64,000 bases of DNA from Schlegelella_A sp035995885 (GCA_035995885.1 DASYKC010000199.1:1-64000); one strand, 5' to 3'; positions 33,305-41,614 are shown, counted from the first letter of the stretch. Notes: generated by a model from the sequence alone, not told the origin. Translations and numbers: made by a program.

Positions 33305-34606
33305 CTAGGGAAGCATTGATCGAATCAGCACGCCGTTCAGCAGCACGATGAGAATCGTCGCGGCGATGGCGACGACTGCCGTCTTCCGGGTGGTCACGAA
33401 ATTGCCCATCACCCGCCTTCGCGACGACACCACGACGAGCGCAATCAGCGGCAACGGCAAGACGAAGCTCAGCACGACCTGGCTCAGGACCATGGCCGTG
33501 GTCGTGTCGAAGTAGTGCGCGACGACGAACGCGGGCACCATCGTGACCAGGCGCCTGACCCAGATCGGAATGCTCAAGCGAACGAAGCCCTGCATGATGA
33601 CCTGGCCCGCCATGGTGCCGACCACCGAGCTGGAGATCCCGGACGCGATCAGGGCCAGGAGGAAGATCGTCGCCGCGCCGGCGCCGAGCGCCGGAACCAG
33701 GGTGTGATAAGCGACACCGATGTCGGTGATGCCCGGCGTTGTCCTGAACACCGACGCGGACATCATCACCATCGCCAGGTTCACCATTCCCGCCAGGCCG
33801 AGCGCCATCACGACCTCGCGGTTCGAGAACCGCAGCAGGCCGCGGCGCTCGACGTCGTTGCGCGCAGGCGTCCTGCCTTGCGTCAAGCCCGAATGCAGGT
33901 AGAGCGTGTGCGGCATGATGGTCGCGCCGATGATCCCGACCGCCAGGATGAGCGCCTTGGCGTCGGGCAGTTGCGGAACGACGCTGTGCAGGAGCGCGGC
34001 GCCCCAGTCCGGCGGTGCAAGAACGAGCTCGCACAGATAGCTGAGCCCGATCACGCCGACCAGCGCCGCGATCGCCAGCTCGAGCGGCCGGAAGCCGCCC
34101 TTGTCGAGCTGCAGGATGGCGAAGGTCACGACTCCGGTGACGCCCAGCCCGCACAGCAGCGAGACGTTGAACAGCAGCGAGATGCCCAGGGCACCGCCCA
34201 GGAACTCGGCGACGTCGGTTGCCATCGCGGCGATCTCCGAAGCGATCCACATGCCGACGACGACCGGCCGCGAAAACTCGTCGCGGCAGACCTCGGCGAG
34301 GTTGCGGCCGGTGACGATGCCGAGCTTGGCCGACAACGCCTGGAAGAGCATGGCAGCGAGATTGGCGACCACCACCACCCACAACAACGTGTAGCCGTAG
34401 CTCGAGCCGGCCTGGAGGTTGGTCGCGAAGTTGCCGGGGTCCATGTAGCCGACCGAGGCGACGACGGCCGGTCCGGCGAACGGGAGGAACGCTCGTACGC
34501 CCGTGCGTCTGCCCGCGAGCGCGGCACGGACGGCGCGCTCGGTCCGCAGCGTCGCGCCGGGCAGCGCGGCCACGTCGGCGGACGCGGTCGGCAAGGGCGG
34601 CGACAC
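33305..34606 (-). CDS. Nramp-family divalent metal (Mn/Fe) transporter
   Basis: The 433-residue product has 11 membrane segments. The metal-site motifs are intact: DPGN at residues 56-59 in helix 1 and MPH at 231-233 in helix 6 (IGATIMPHTLYLHSG), the pair that binds Mn(II) or Fe(II) in MntH. Conserved GRNLAEVCRDEF follows helix 2-3. It lies 49 bp downstream of the oxalate decarboxylase gene on the same strand. Oxalate decarboxylases need manganese, so a Mn supply role in the same transcript is a natural reading. MntH is usually a proton symporter. Confidence 0.92.
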   Translation of the reverse strand: MSPPLPTASADVAALPGATLRTERAVRAALAGRRTGVRAFLPFAGPAVVASVGYMDPGNFATNLQAGSSYGYTLLWVVVVANLAAMLFQALSAKLGIVTGRNLAEVCRDEFSRPVVVGMWIASEIAAMATDVAEFLGGALGISLLFNVSLLCGLGVTGVVTFAILQLDKGGFRPLELAIAALVGVIGLSYLCELVLAPPDWGAALLHSVVPQLPDAKALILAVGIIGATIMPHTLYLHSGLTQGRTPARNDVERRGLLRFSNREVVMALGLAGMVNLAMVMMSASVFRTTPGITDIGVAYHTLVPALGAGAATIFLLALIASGISSSVVGTMAGQVIMQGFVRLSIPIWVRRLVTMVPAFVVAHYFDTTTAMVLSQVVLSFVLPLPLIALVVVSSRRRVMGNFVTTRKTAVVAIAATILIVLLNGVLIRSMLP

Positions 34607-34655
34607 CGGGCGTGCTCGTGAAGACGGCGCAGAGGCGAGCGGTCAGGCCCTGGCT

Positions 34656-35960
34656 CTAAAGCGGCACGACGTTCGGACGCGCGCTCGGGAACCGCGCCAA
34701 GGTCTCACGACTGATGTTGAGGTGCTCCATCACCAGCTGCGGCGGCGTGTGGGTGAGCCAGTCGGAGAGCGAGACCTCGGCATAGTGGTCGGACTTGAAG
34801 AGCTCGAGGAACACCAGGTCGGTGTTGCCGGTGTTCTGCACGAAGTGGCCGAGGCTCTTCTTCACGTAGCCGATGTCGCCCGGCCGGAAATCGGCGGTCT
34901 GGGCCTTCGGGCCGGCATCGAACACCGTCATCCGGCCCTCGCCCTTGAGGTAGTACTGCCATTCGTCGGCATTGGGATGCCAGTGCAGCTCGCGCAAACC
35001 ACCGGGCCTGACCGTGACCAGCGCAGCGGCGACGGTTTTCGCTGCGTTGAAATTGCGGCTGTCGGCGATCTGCACGAACCCGCCCCGCGTCTGCCGGACC
35101 GGCGCCAGGCTGCCCAGCGAGAACACGAACGGATGGGCCGGGGTGCCGCGGCCGGATTGCACGGCACGCTGGTCGGCCTCGAGCGGGCCGGGGTTTTCGC
35201 CCTGGAAGATCCAAAGGTTGTGGAGCGGAATGTTCTTGAAGGCGTCGACGGGCACGCCGAAGTTCAACGCCAGCACGTCGGGCGGCGTGTGCGCCAGCCA
35301 GTCGCTGACCATCAGCGTGTCGAACTCCGTCGCCTTGCCGTCGTCGAACGCCAGCACGAACTCGGCGCCGGTCGGACCGAGGCCCTGCAGCGAGTGCGGA
35401 AGGCCCGGCGGGAAGTACCAGAGATCGCCGGTCTTCACGTCGGCGACTTGGGGATGACCCTCCTCGTCGAGGATCGTGATCCGGCACTGCCCGGAGACCA
35501 TGATCGCCCACTCGGCCTGCTGGTGCCAGTGCAGCTCGCGAATGCCGTTCTCGGCGAGGCGCATGTTGACGCCGGCGATGTCCTGGGAGATCGCGAAGTC
35601 GGCCTGAGTGACCTCGCGCGCCCAGCCGCCGTTCTGATAGCGCTTGTGCGCGTTGTTGAACGACGCCCAGAAGAGCGGCATGCCGTTCACGTCGGTGGCG
35701 GGCGGGTCCTGGAACGACGGAAACTGCTTCGCCAGCGCGGGGTTCTGCGGCCCGGGATCGTCCAGGCTCGTGCTGCTCTTGCCGTTGATCCTGCCCTCCT
35801 GCGGGCTGTCCGGATTGCCGAACGAGGCCGCACGCGCGGACGCGGCGACGCCGACCGCGGCCGCGGCCGCTGCTGCACCGACCAGCACCTTGCGCCGCGG
35901 CAAGTCGACGATCCTGGCTGCGGGCACGTCAGCGTCGGTTTGTGAAGTCGTCCACTTCAT
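34656..35960 (-). CDS. oxdC: Oxalate decarboxylase (bicupin), Tat-exported
   Basis: The ATG at 35960 has a GGAGAAGC ribosome site. A twin-arginine signal (PRRKVLVGAAAAAAAVGV, cleavage near residue 45) predicts export. The 434-residue product has two cupin domains. Mn site 1 is His144, His146, Glu150, His189; site 2 is His326, His328, Glu333, His372. The lid reads FDDGKATEFDTLM where Bacillus OxdC has FDDGSFSENSTF, so the catalytic lid Glu is kept (Glu212) though the flanking residues differ. A lid Glu favours decarboxylation (oxalate to formate and CO2) over oxidation. No formate dehydrogenase is adjacent. Confidence 0.92.
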   Translation of the reverse strand: MKWTTSQTDADVPAARIVDLPRRKVLVGAAAAAAAVGVAASARAASFGNPDSPQEGRINGKSSTSLDDPGPQNPALAKQFPSFQDPPATDVNGMPLFWASFNNAHKRYQNGGWAREVTQADFAISQDIAGVNMRLAENGIRELHWHQQAEWAIMVSGQCRITILDEEGHPQVADVKTGDLWYFPPGLPHSLQGLGPTGAEFVLAFDDGKATEFDTLMVSDWLAHTPPDVLALNFGVPVDAFKNIPLHNLWIFQGENPGPLEADQRAVQSGRGTPAHPFVFSLGSLAPVRQTRGGFVQIADSRNFNAAKTVAAALVTVRPGGLRELHWHPNADEWQYYLKGEGRMTVFDAGPKAQTADFRPGDIGYVKKSLGHFVQNTGNTDLVFLELFKSDHYAEVSLSDWLTHTPPQLVMEHLNISRETLARFPSARPNVVPL

Positions 35961-36147
35961 AGCTTCTCCTCGCGAATCCGGCAGGAACACCCTGCGCCGT
36001 CGATGCACTCTCGACGCCGACGGTTACGAGGCGATTGCGATTGAGCGGCGCGAAACGACAGGCGAAATGACGATGCGCCGCGACCGGCGCGCTCGAGCCG
36101 ATCGTCCGGTCGCCGACACGCCGTCCCCTAGAGGCTCCTCACTAAGA

Positions 36148-36164
36148 TTGCTGCACCGCAGCAA
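36148..36164. promoter_or_regulatory. PhaR-like operator 1 (perfect inverted repeat)
   Basis: The sequence TTGCTGCACCGCAGCAA is a perfect inverted repeat with 7-bp arms and a 3-bp centre. It fits the CTGC-N3/4-GCAG type of site known for the polyhydroxyalkanoate regulator PhaR. It lies just upstream of the predicted -35 box of the phasin gene. PhaR itself is not in the window. Confidence 0.7.
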
Positions 36165-36171
36165 AATGAGG

Positions 36172-36199
36172 TTGCAATGGTCCCTTCCACCTCTATACT
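36172..36199 (+). promoter_or_regulatory. Sigma-70 type promoter of the phasin gene
   Basis: -35-like TTGCAA at 36172-36177, 16 bp spacer, -10 TATACT at 36194-36199. The predicted start of transcription near 36206 leaves a leader of about 55 bases with an AAGGAAA ribosome site before the ATG at 36261. It is the clearest promoter in the window. Confidence 0.6.
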
Positions 36200-36208
36200 T
36201 CATCCATG

Positions 36209-36224
36209 TTGCACTGCAGCACAA
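36209..36224. promoter_or_regulatory. PhaR-like operator 2
   Basis: TTGCACTGCAGCACAA contains TGC-ACT-GCA, the same TGC-N3-GCA core as operator 1 (TGC-ACC-GCA). It covers the predicted transcription start, so a bound repressor would block the promoter. The two sites are about 60 bp apart centre to centre, close to six helical turns, and so lie on roughly the same face of the DNA. Confidence 0.6.
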
Positions 36225-36260
36225 ACGGGCAAGTCAACCCCTAACACCCAAGGAAACCTC

Positions 36261-36800
36261 ATGATCACCGCCGAGCAAATCGTCAACACGCAGAAGACCC
36301 GCGTCGAAACCCTTTTCGGCGTGACCGACAAGGTATTCGAAGGCGTCGAGAAGTTGATCGCACTCAACCTCCAGGTCGCCAAGACCGCAATGACCGAAAC
36401 CGCGCAGACCGTCCAGGCCGCCCTGGCGGCCAAGGACGCGCAAAAGCCGTTCGCGCTGCAGGCGAGCCTGCTTCAGCCGGCCGCCGAGAAGGCCGCTGCC
36501 TACGGCCGCTGCGTCTACGAGATCGCGGCTTCGACGGGCGCCGAAGTGAATCGCGTCGCCGAAGCGCAGATCGCCGAGGCGCAAGCCAAGTTCATGGCGC
36601 TCGTCGACGACGCCGTCAAGAACGCGCCGGCCGGCACCGAGAACGGCGTCGCCCTCATCAAGTCCGCGGTGGCCGCGGCCAACGACGCCATCCAGACCGC
36701 TCGCAAGGCGGCCAAGCAAGCCACCGAAGTCGCCGCGGCGAACTTCAACGCGGTGTCCACCACCGCGGTCCGCGCGACGAAGGGCAAGCGCGCCGCGTGA
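36261..36800 (+). CDS. Phasin (polyhydroxyalkanoate granule-associated protein)
   Basis: The ATG at 36261 follows AAGGAAACC and a clear promoter. The 179-residue product is helical with the phasin_2 signature: ETLFGVTDKVFEGVEKLI, LNLQVAKTAMTETAQTVQAA. An Ala/Lys-rich tail follows (AIQTARKAAKQATEVAAAN, ending TKGKRAA) as in PhaP of Burkholderiales. Phasins coat polyhydroxyalkanoate granules and are repressed by PhaR until polymer forms; two PhaR-like sites flank the promoter. No synthase gene is close. Confidence 0.92.
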   Translation: MITAEQIVNTQKTRVETLFGVTDKVFEGVEKLIALNLQVAKTAMTETAQTVQAALAAKDAQKPFALQASLLQPAAEKAAAYGRCVYEIAASTGAEVNRVAEAQIAEAQAKFMALVDDAVKNAPAGTENGVALIKSAVAAANDAIQTARKAAKQATEVAAANFNAVSTTAVRATKGKRAA

Positions 36801-36909
36801 GGCAGCGCTGAAGGATCGTCGAGCATGCGGGACCGCCAGGCACCCGCGTGACTCGAAGTGACCCGGCAGCCATCTTCATCGGTCGAAGCACGAACCGCGA
36901 CGCTGCAAC

Positions 36910-37185
36910 ATGAACACCGATGAGAGACTGAAGCTCGCCCTGGAAGACGTTCTCGCCGACCTGTGGCATGCGCGGCGGACCGGCGATATCGGCCGATTGG
37001 CGCTGCTGAGCTACTGTGACGTCCGGCGCTGGGCACGCGTCGCGCGTCACCAGGGGCTGGCGGAGCGCTCGCACCAGCTCGTCCTCAGCTGTCCGCACTC
37101 CGACCGACAGGAGTTCCTTGCCGCGGTCGATGGACTCATCGCGGAGATGGAACAGGCACACGCTGAGCTGGTCGTTGCGGTCTGA
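36910..37185 (+). CDS. Small conserved-looking hypothetical protein
   Basis: This encodes 91 residues, mostly helical and amphipathic (LKLALEDVLADLWHARR, RQEFLAAVDGLIAEMEQAHAEL). No signal peptide, membrane segment or metal motif. The even charge distribution and codon pattern look like a real soluble protein. I do not recognise it. It stands alone between the phasin gene and the deletion scar. Confidence 0.5.
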   Translation: MNTDERLKLALEDVLADLWHARRTGDIGRLALLSYCDVRRWARVARHQGLAERSHQLVLSCPHSDRQEFLAAVDGLIAEMEQAHAELVVAV

Positions 37186-37348
37186 TTCACTTGCGGCAGT
37201 CAGAACGCGAGCGCTGGTCCAAGGTCGCGCGCGACAGGGGCGCCAAGGTGGACTGGAAGCATTGCACGCAGGTTGCTGCTGTCGACTCCTTGCTGCCCTT
37301 CTTTGCCAGCGAAGTCGGGGCTCGAAAGGGCGTCGTTCGAGCGACGAT

Positions 37349-37620
37349 CTAGCTCGCTCGCTGAGCTTGTCGAGGCGGTCGTGCATCGCGACGCACGACC
37401 TGCGGTGGCACGCCGAACCCGCGGACGAACGCCTCGCGCATGTGACGCCGATCGCGAAAGCCCGTCTCCCTGGCGACGATCTCGAGGGGATGGCGCCCCT
37501 GTTCGATCATCAACCGGGCAGCCTCCAGACGCAGCCCCTCGACGGCCCTGGCAGGTGAGCTGCCGGTCTCCAGGGTGAAGACACGGCTGAACTGGCGCGG
37601 GCTGAGGCGCTGCGGGCGCA
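37349..37620 (-). pseudogene. C-terminal remnant of an AraC-family (GlxA-like) regulator
   Basis: About 90 codons on the minus strand encode the AraC DNA-binding domain from inside the first HTH to the stop: LSPRQFSRVFTLETGSSPA, then EAARLMIEQGRHPLEIVARE and TGFRDRRHMREAFVRGFGV. Upstream of RLSPRQF the frame runs on into sequence antisense to the alpha/beta hydrolase remnant, so the N-terminal sensor domain (DJ-1/PfpI-like in GlxA types) is gone. The break is near 37620. Confidence 0.75.
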
Positions 37621-38023
37621 GGTGCTCTTCTGGCCGGTGACGAACGCGAACTTCGAGAACGCTTCCTACGATGAGTTCGCGAACGACCACTTCCTGACCA
37701 GAAGCATGATGAAGTGGTTCTGGGACGCGTACACGACGGACCCGAAGCAGCGTCGGGAGATCTGCGCCTCGCCGCTGCTGGCGACCGCGGAACAGCTCGA
37801 GGGCTTGCCGCCCGCCCTGGTACAGACCGCCGAGAAGGACGTGCTCCGCGACGAGGGCGAGGCCTATGCCCGCAAGCTCGACGCGGCCGGCGTCAGCGTG
37901 GTGGCCACGCGCTACAACGGCATGATTCACGACTTCGGATTGCTCAACGTGTTGAGCGGGGTACCGGAAACACGCGCGGCATTGCATCAGGCGAGTGAAG
38001 AACTGAGGATGCGACTGCGCTGA
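37620..38023 (+). pseudogene. C-terminal remnant of an alpha/beta hydrolase (HSL/Aes type)
   Basis: About 133 residues match the last third of an HSL-type esterase: LFWPVTNANFENASYDEFA, the cap-near MMKWFWDAYTTDPKQRREI, LPPALVQTAEKDVLRDEGEA with the catalytic Asp, and TRYNGMIHDFGLLN with the catalytic His. The oxyanion HGGG and nucleophile GxSxG motifs are missing because the gene begins abruptly at about 37620, at the same point where the AraC remnant on the other strand ends. It cannot be active. Confidence 0.8.
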
Positions 38024-38957
38024 AGCCTGCCGATTGCGCCCGTGGCGGCTCGATGGCGACTTGACGAGTCACGATGGCGCTGCGAGCGCGCAAGTCTTCC
38101 GTTGTCTCGCCGCAGCCGTCGGGCCGCCAGCCCGGGGGTTTGACCAGATAACCGATGACGTCGCGGACCGAATCGGCCGTTCGAAGATCGCGCCACAAGC
38201 TGCGCCACTGGTCGAATTCGACGACCAGCAAGTTGTAGCTCGTCATGGGCCGCACCAGGCCGTAGCGGCAGGGGACGTCGGACCGCTCGGCGATATAGGT
38301 GCCGAACAGGCGATCGAAGACGATCAGGACGCCGCCGTAGTTGCCGTCGAGATACTCGAGATTGACGGCGTGGTGGACGCGATGCGCGGAAGGGGTATTG
38401 AGAATCCATTCCAACGGGCCGAGCCGCGGGATCCAGGTGGCATGGATCCAGAACTGGTACAGCAGGTTGAGCGACAGCAGGCTCAAGACGATCCTCGGCG
38501 GCATGCCCAGCAGGGGCGCGAGCATGAAGAAGGCGAGCGTGCCGGTGAGCTTGCCGGTCCAGCCGAATCGGTACGCCGCCGACAGGTTCAGCTGGTTCGG
38601 CGAGTGGTGGATGGCATGCGTGCACCAGAACCATCGCACCCGATGCGCGGCGCGGTGGTACCCGTAGTAGCAGAGCTCCGACCCGACGAAGCAGGCAGCC
38701 CAGCCCGTCCAGTGGTCCATCGGCAAGGTCCAGAGCCGGTGCTGCCAGAACCAGCCCATCGCATCGGTCCAGAACGCCAGCGGCAGCAAGAAGCGCAACG
38801 GGTATTCGCGCACCAGGAAATCGACCACCGACACTGCCGAAGCCTTCCAGTCGTAGCTGCGCCAGCCCTGGCGCGTCGAGACGACGACGGCCTCGACCAG
38901 CGAAGCCGCCAGCACCGTGACGACCGCGGCCTTGAGGAGGGTGAACAGCAGGTCCAT
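37944..38957 (-). CDS. Sterol desaturase / fatty acid hydroxylase-family membrane enzyme
   Basis: I prefer the ATG at 38957 (MDLLFTLLKAAVV). The 337-residue product has about four membrane segments and the three histidine boxes of the di-iron hydroxylase family: YYGYHRAAHRVRW, CTHAIHHSPNQLN and SAHRVHHAVN, plus the NYGGVLIVFDRLFGTY signature. The chemistry is O2-dependent hydroxylation or desaturation of a lipid; the substrate is unknown. The C-terminal 25 residues run across the 3' end of the hydrolase remnant (80 bp overlap), so the tail may have been extended by loss of an earlier stop. Confidence 0.88.
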   Translation of the reverse strand: MDLLFTLLKAAVVTVLAASLVEAVVVSTRQGWRSYDWKASAVSVVDFLVREYPLRFLLPLAFWTDAMGWFWQHRLWTLPMDHWTGWAACFVGSELCYYGYHRAAHRVRWFWCTHAIHHSPNQLNLSAAYRFGWTGKLTGTLAFFMLAPLLGMPPRIVLSLLSLNLLYQFWIHATWIPRLGPLEWILNTPSAHRVHHAVNLEYLDGNYGGVLIVFDRLFGTYIAERSDVPCRYGLVRPMTSYNLLVVEFDQWRSLWRDLRTADSVRDVIGYLVKPPGWRPDGCGETTEDLRARSAIVTRQVAIEPPRAQSAGFSAVASSVLHSPDAMPRVFPVPRSTR

Positions 38958-39080
38958 GGCGGCTTCGTTCCGGCGGACCGGTCGGGTGTCGGCAATGGAG
39001 GGCAGCCTAGGGTCGGCCACGGCCCGTGCCAAGCGGCTTGGGACGAAACGCGGCCGGCGCGTGGCGAACGGCGCGCGACC

Positions 39081-39788
39081 CTAGCGCTGCAGGCGCTCCA
39101 TCAGCGCGGCCCGATGCTGCCGGCTGCAGGCCACTTCGGTGCCGCTGTGCAGCACCACCGTGGCGTCGCTCTTGCCGCGCGGGCGCAGCGTGCGCACGCG
39201 GGCCAGCGCGACGGCCGCGCTGCGGTGGCTGCGCACGAACGCCGGGCCCAGATCGCCGAGAAGCGCTTCCAATGTTCGGCGCATCAGCAGCGAGCGATCC
39301 TGCAGATGCACGTAGACGTAGTTGTCGGCCGACTGGAGCCACTCGATGTCGGCCACGCGCACCACGTGCGTCGAGCCGCGGTCGACGATCAGCAATTGCG
39401 TGGGCGGGACACCCGCGCCGGGTCGCGCCGCGGAGCGACAAGGGACGCGCAGGCGCGCGATCGCCCGTCCCAGCCGCTCCGGCTCGACCGGCTTCAGCAG
39501 GAAGTCGCAGGCATGCGTATCGAAGGCCTTGAGCGCATGGCGGTCGAATGCCGTGACGAACACCAGCGCCGGTCCGGCATCGGGAAGCGACGCGGCCACG
39601 TCGAAGCCGTCGAATTCGGGCATCTGCACGTCGAGGAAGATCACGTCGGGCTGCAGCGTGGCGGCGAGCGACAGCGCCGCGCCGCCGTCGCCGGCTTCGC
39701 CCACGACCTCGACATCGGCGAAAGCCTCGAGCATGCGACGCAGCTTGCGGCGCGCCGGCGCCTCGTCGTCGACGATCAGCGCGCGCAC
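39081..39788 (-). CDS. LytTR-family response regulator (LytR/AlgR type)
   Basis: The GTG at 39788 overlaps the end of the kinase gene by 13 bp and starts directly with the receiver (RALIVDDEAPAR). The 235-residue product has receiver residues Asp7/Asp8, phospho-acceptor Asp53 in IFLDVQMPEFDG, and Lys in FLLKPVE. The LytTR DNA-binding domain covers about 135-235: VADIEWLQSADNYVYVHL, then AFVRSHRSAAVALARV. It forms a two-component pair with the upstream kinase, as AlgR/FimS or LytR/LytS. The target genes are unknown; the divergent carboxymuconolactone decarboxylase-like gene is a candidate. Confidence 0.92.
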   Translation of the reverse strand: MRALIVDDEAPARRKLRRMLEAFADVEVVGEAGDGGAALSLAATLQPDVIFLDVQMPEFDGFDVAASLPDAGPALVFVTAFDRHALKAFDTHACDFLLKPVEPERLGRAIARLRVPCRSAARPGAGVPPTQLLIVDRGSTHVVRVADIEWLQSADNYVYVHLQDRSLLMRRTLEALLGDLGPAFVRSHRSAAVALARVRTLRPRGKSDATVVLHSGTEVACSRQHRAALMERLQR

Positions 39789-40891
39789 GGCAGCTCGACG
39801 GTGGCGATCAGGCCGCCGCCCGGCCGCAGTCGAAAGCCCAGCCTCGCCTGCGGGCCATGCAGCGATTGCAGCCGATGCTCGAGATTGCCCAGGCCGACGC
39901 CGCGCGCCGTCGGCAGCGCCTGCAGATCGCCGTCGTCTTCGACCTCGACGCGCAACCGGCCCGCATCGTGCGCGGCGCGGACGACCACATGGGTGAGCTC
40001 GCGGCGGCGCTCGACCACGTGACGGAAGCAGTTTTCCAGCAGGGGCTGCAGGCCGAGGGTCGGCACGCTGCACTGCGACGCGGCGGCGTCGATGTCCCAG
40101 CGAACCTCGACACGATCGGCAAAGCGCTGCGTCATGATGTCGGCGTAGGCGTGCAGCAGCACCAGCTCGTCGGCCAGCGGCTGCTCCGGTCGCTGGCTGG
40201 CGTCGGTGGCAGCGCGCAGCAAGGTCGCGAGGCGCGTGAGCAGGATATCGGCGAGGTCCGGGTCGCTGTGGATCAGTGACGAGACGGTGTTCAGCGCGTT
40301 GAACAGGAAGTGCGGCTGCAACTGCTGCGTCAGCTGGACGAGCTGCGCCTGCTGCGCCAGGCGCGCCTGCTGCTCGGCGCGCAGCCGCTCGTTGGCCCAT
40401 GCCCTGTAGGAGCGCTGGCCGAACTGGATCCCGCCGAGCAGCGCGTAGTACAGGATGAACTTGAACGCCTCGTAGGCGAGCACCTCGAACCGCCAGCCCT
40501 GCCGAAACCGCTCTCCGGCGAGCGAGTAGAGAGCGAGGCGAATCAGATACATCGTCGCGATGTACCCGACGAGCTGCACTGGCAGCCACGCCCACATGTG
40601 CAGGAACCATCGACCCGGCTGTCCGAGCAGATGATCGAAGCGCGGCGAGCGACGAATCTGCAGGACGGCCAGCGCCGTCGCCACGAATGCAGCCGTTCCG
40701 TAGTCGACGAGCGGGCGCCAGAATTGCGTGCCGCCCGACCACAAGTACTCCTGGACCCCGATCACGAGCAGAAGGAGCCAGAAGGCGAGCCAGGTCCAGA
40801 GCGGCACGCGCCAGCGGCGCCTGCCGACGTTGGCAGCCGGCTCATCCATGTGCGTGACAGATGCTGGAACCGAACTGGCCATCGTCGGCAT
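39776..40891 (-). CDS. LytS/YehU-type sensor histidine kinase
   Basis: The ATG at 40891 is chosen; ATG at 40849 is another option. The 371-residue product has four membrane helices (LAFWLLLLVIGVQEYLW, TAAFVATALAVLQI, LPVQLVGYIATMYLIRLAL, FILYYALLGGIQF), a short coiled coil (RAEQQARLAQQAQLVQLTQQ), then the His_kinase box with His194 in LQPHFLFNALNTVSSLI. The ATPase part has LQPLLENCFRHVVE and a G box GVGLGNLEHRLQSLHG. There is no extracellular domain of note, so the signal may be sensed in the membrane. Confidence 0.9.
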   Translation of the reverse strand: MPTMASSVPASVTHMDEPAANVGRRRWRVPLWTWLAFWLLLLVIGVQEYLWSGGTQFWRPLVDYGTAAFVATALAVLQIRRSPRFDHLLGQPGRWFLHMWAWLPVQLVGYIATMYLIRLALYSLAGERFRQGWRFEVLAYEAFKFILYYALLGGIQFGQRSYRAWANERLRAEQQARLAQQAQLVQLTQQLQPHFLFNALNTVSSLIHSDPDLADILLTRLATLLRAATDASQRPEQPLADELVLLHAYADIMTQRFADRVEVRWDIDAAASQCSVPTLGLQPLLENCFRHVVERRRELTHVVVRAAHDAGRLRVEVEDDGDLQALPTARGVGLGNLEHRLQSLHGPQARLGFRLRPGGGLIATVELPCAR

Positions 40892-41047
40892 TCTGAACTC
40901 GACGCAGGCGCTCAGGAATCTTGGCCGGCGCCCGGAAATCGAGGTCACTATGGCTTAATGGCCATCGAGGCCATGCCGCTAGCGCCTGCCCTCCGGCTCG
41001 CTTCATGCCGATGCAGCTCGGCCTTTCAGCACCAGAACGGAAGACAT

Positions 41048-41614
41048 ATGCGCCTGCCCCTCATCGCACCTGCCGACCTCTCCGCCGAGCAACGAGCGCT
41101 GTACGACGACATGCGCAAGGGGATCGCGAGCAACTTCAACGCCTTCATCGTCGAGCGTGACGACGGCGCGCTGATGGGCCCGTGGAATCCCTGGCTGCAC
41201 GAGCCGGCGATCGGCAAGGCGATCTGGGATTTGACGTTGGCGATGACGAAGAACGCGGTGTTGCCCGACAACGTGCGGCAGATCGCGATCCTGGTCGTCG
41301 GCGCGCGATTCGATGCCGCCTACGAGATCTATGCCCACATCGCCGTGGCCGAGAAAGAGGGGATGCCGGCGGCCCGGCTCGCGACGCTCGTGGCTGACCT
41401 GCGGCCGTCCGACTTGACCGCAGAAGAAAGCGTTGCCTTCGACCTCGCCTATGCGCTGTCCCGGGGCGGTACGCTGCCGGAGCCGTTGTATCGACTGGCA
41501 GTGTCGACTTTCGGCCAGCACGGCGCGAACGAACTGATCTACCTGGTCGGGCTCTATGCGCTCGTGTCGACGACGCTGAACGGCTTCAACGTGCCAGTCC
41601 CGGAACGCGATTGA
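41048..41614 (+). CDS. Carboxymuconolactone decarboxylase (AhpD)-family protein
   Basis: The ATG at 41048 has GGAAG upstream; in-frame sequence further upstream is antisense to the kinase. The 188-residue helical protein has AIWDLTLAMTKNAVLPDNVRQ, ILVVGARFDAAYEIYAHIA and LIYLVGLYALVSTTLNGF, typical of the CMD family. The paired Cys of AhpD-type peroxidase members are absent (YEIYAH in place of the CxxC-H motif), so thiol reductase activity is unlikely. It is closer to the decarboxylase or uncharacterised members. It is divergent to the two-component system. Confidence 0.8.
   Translation: MRLPLIAPADLSAEQRALYDDMRKGIASNFNAFIVERDDGALMGPWNPWLHEPAIGKAIWDLTLAMTKNAVLPDNVRQIAILVVGARFDAAYEIYAHIAVAEKEGMPAARLATLVADLRPSDLTAEESVAFDLAYALSRGGTLPEPLYRLAVSTFGQHGANELIYLVGLYALVSTTLNGFNVPVPERD

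Noticed and set aside
33262..33305. GC-only hairpin (GCGCGC...GCGCGC) between convergent genes
   Set aside because: No T-run on either side; simple GC alternation can form by chance in this DNA.
40310..41047. Long in-frame extension upstream of the carboxymuconolactone decarboxylase-like gene
   Set aside because: Antisense to the sensor kinase gene and without protein character; ATG at 41048 has a ribosome site.
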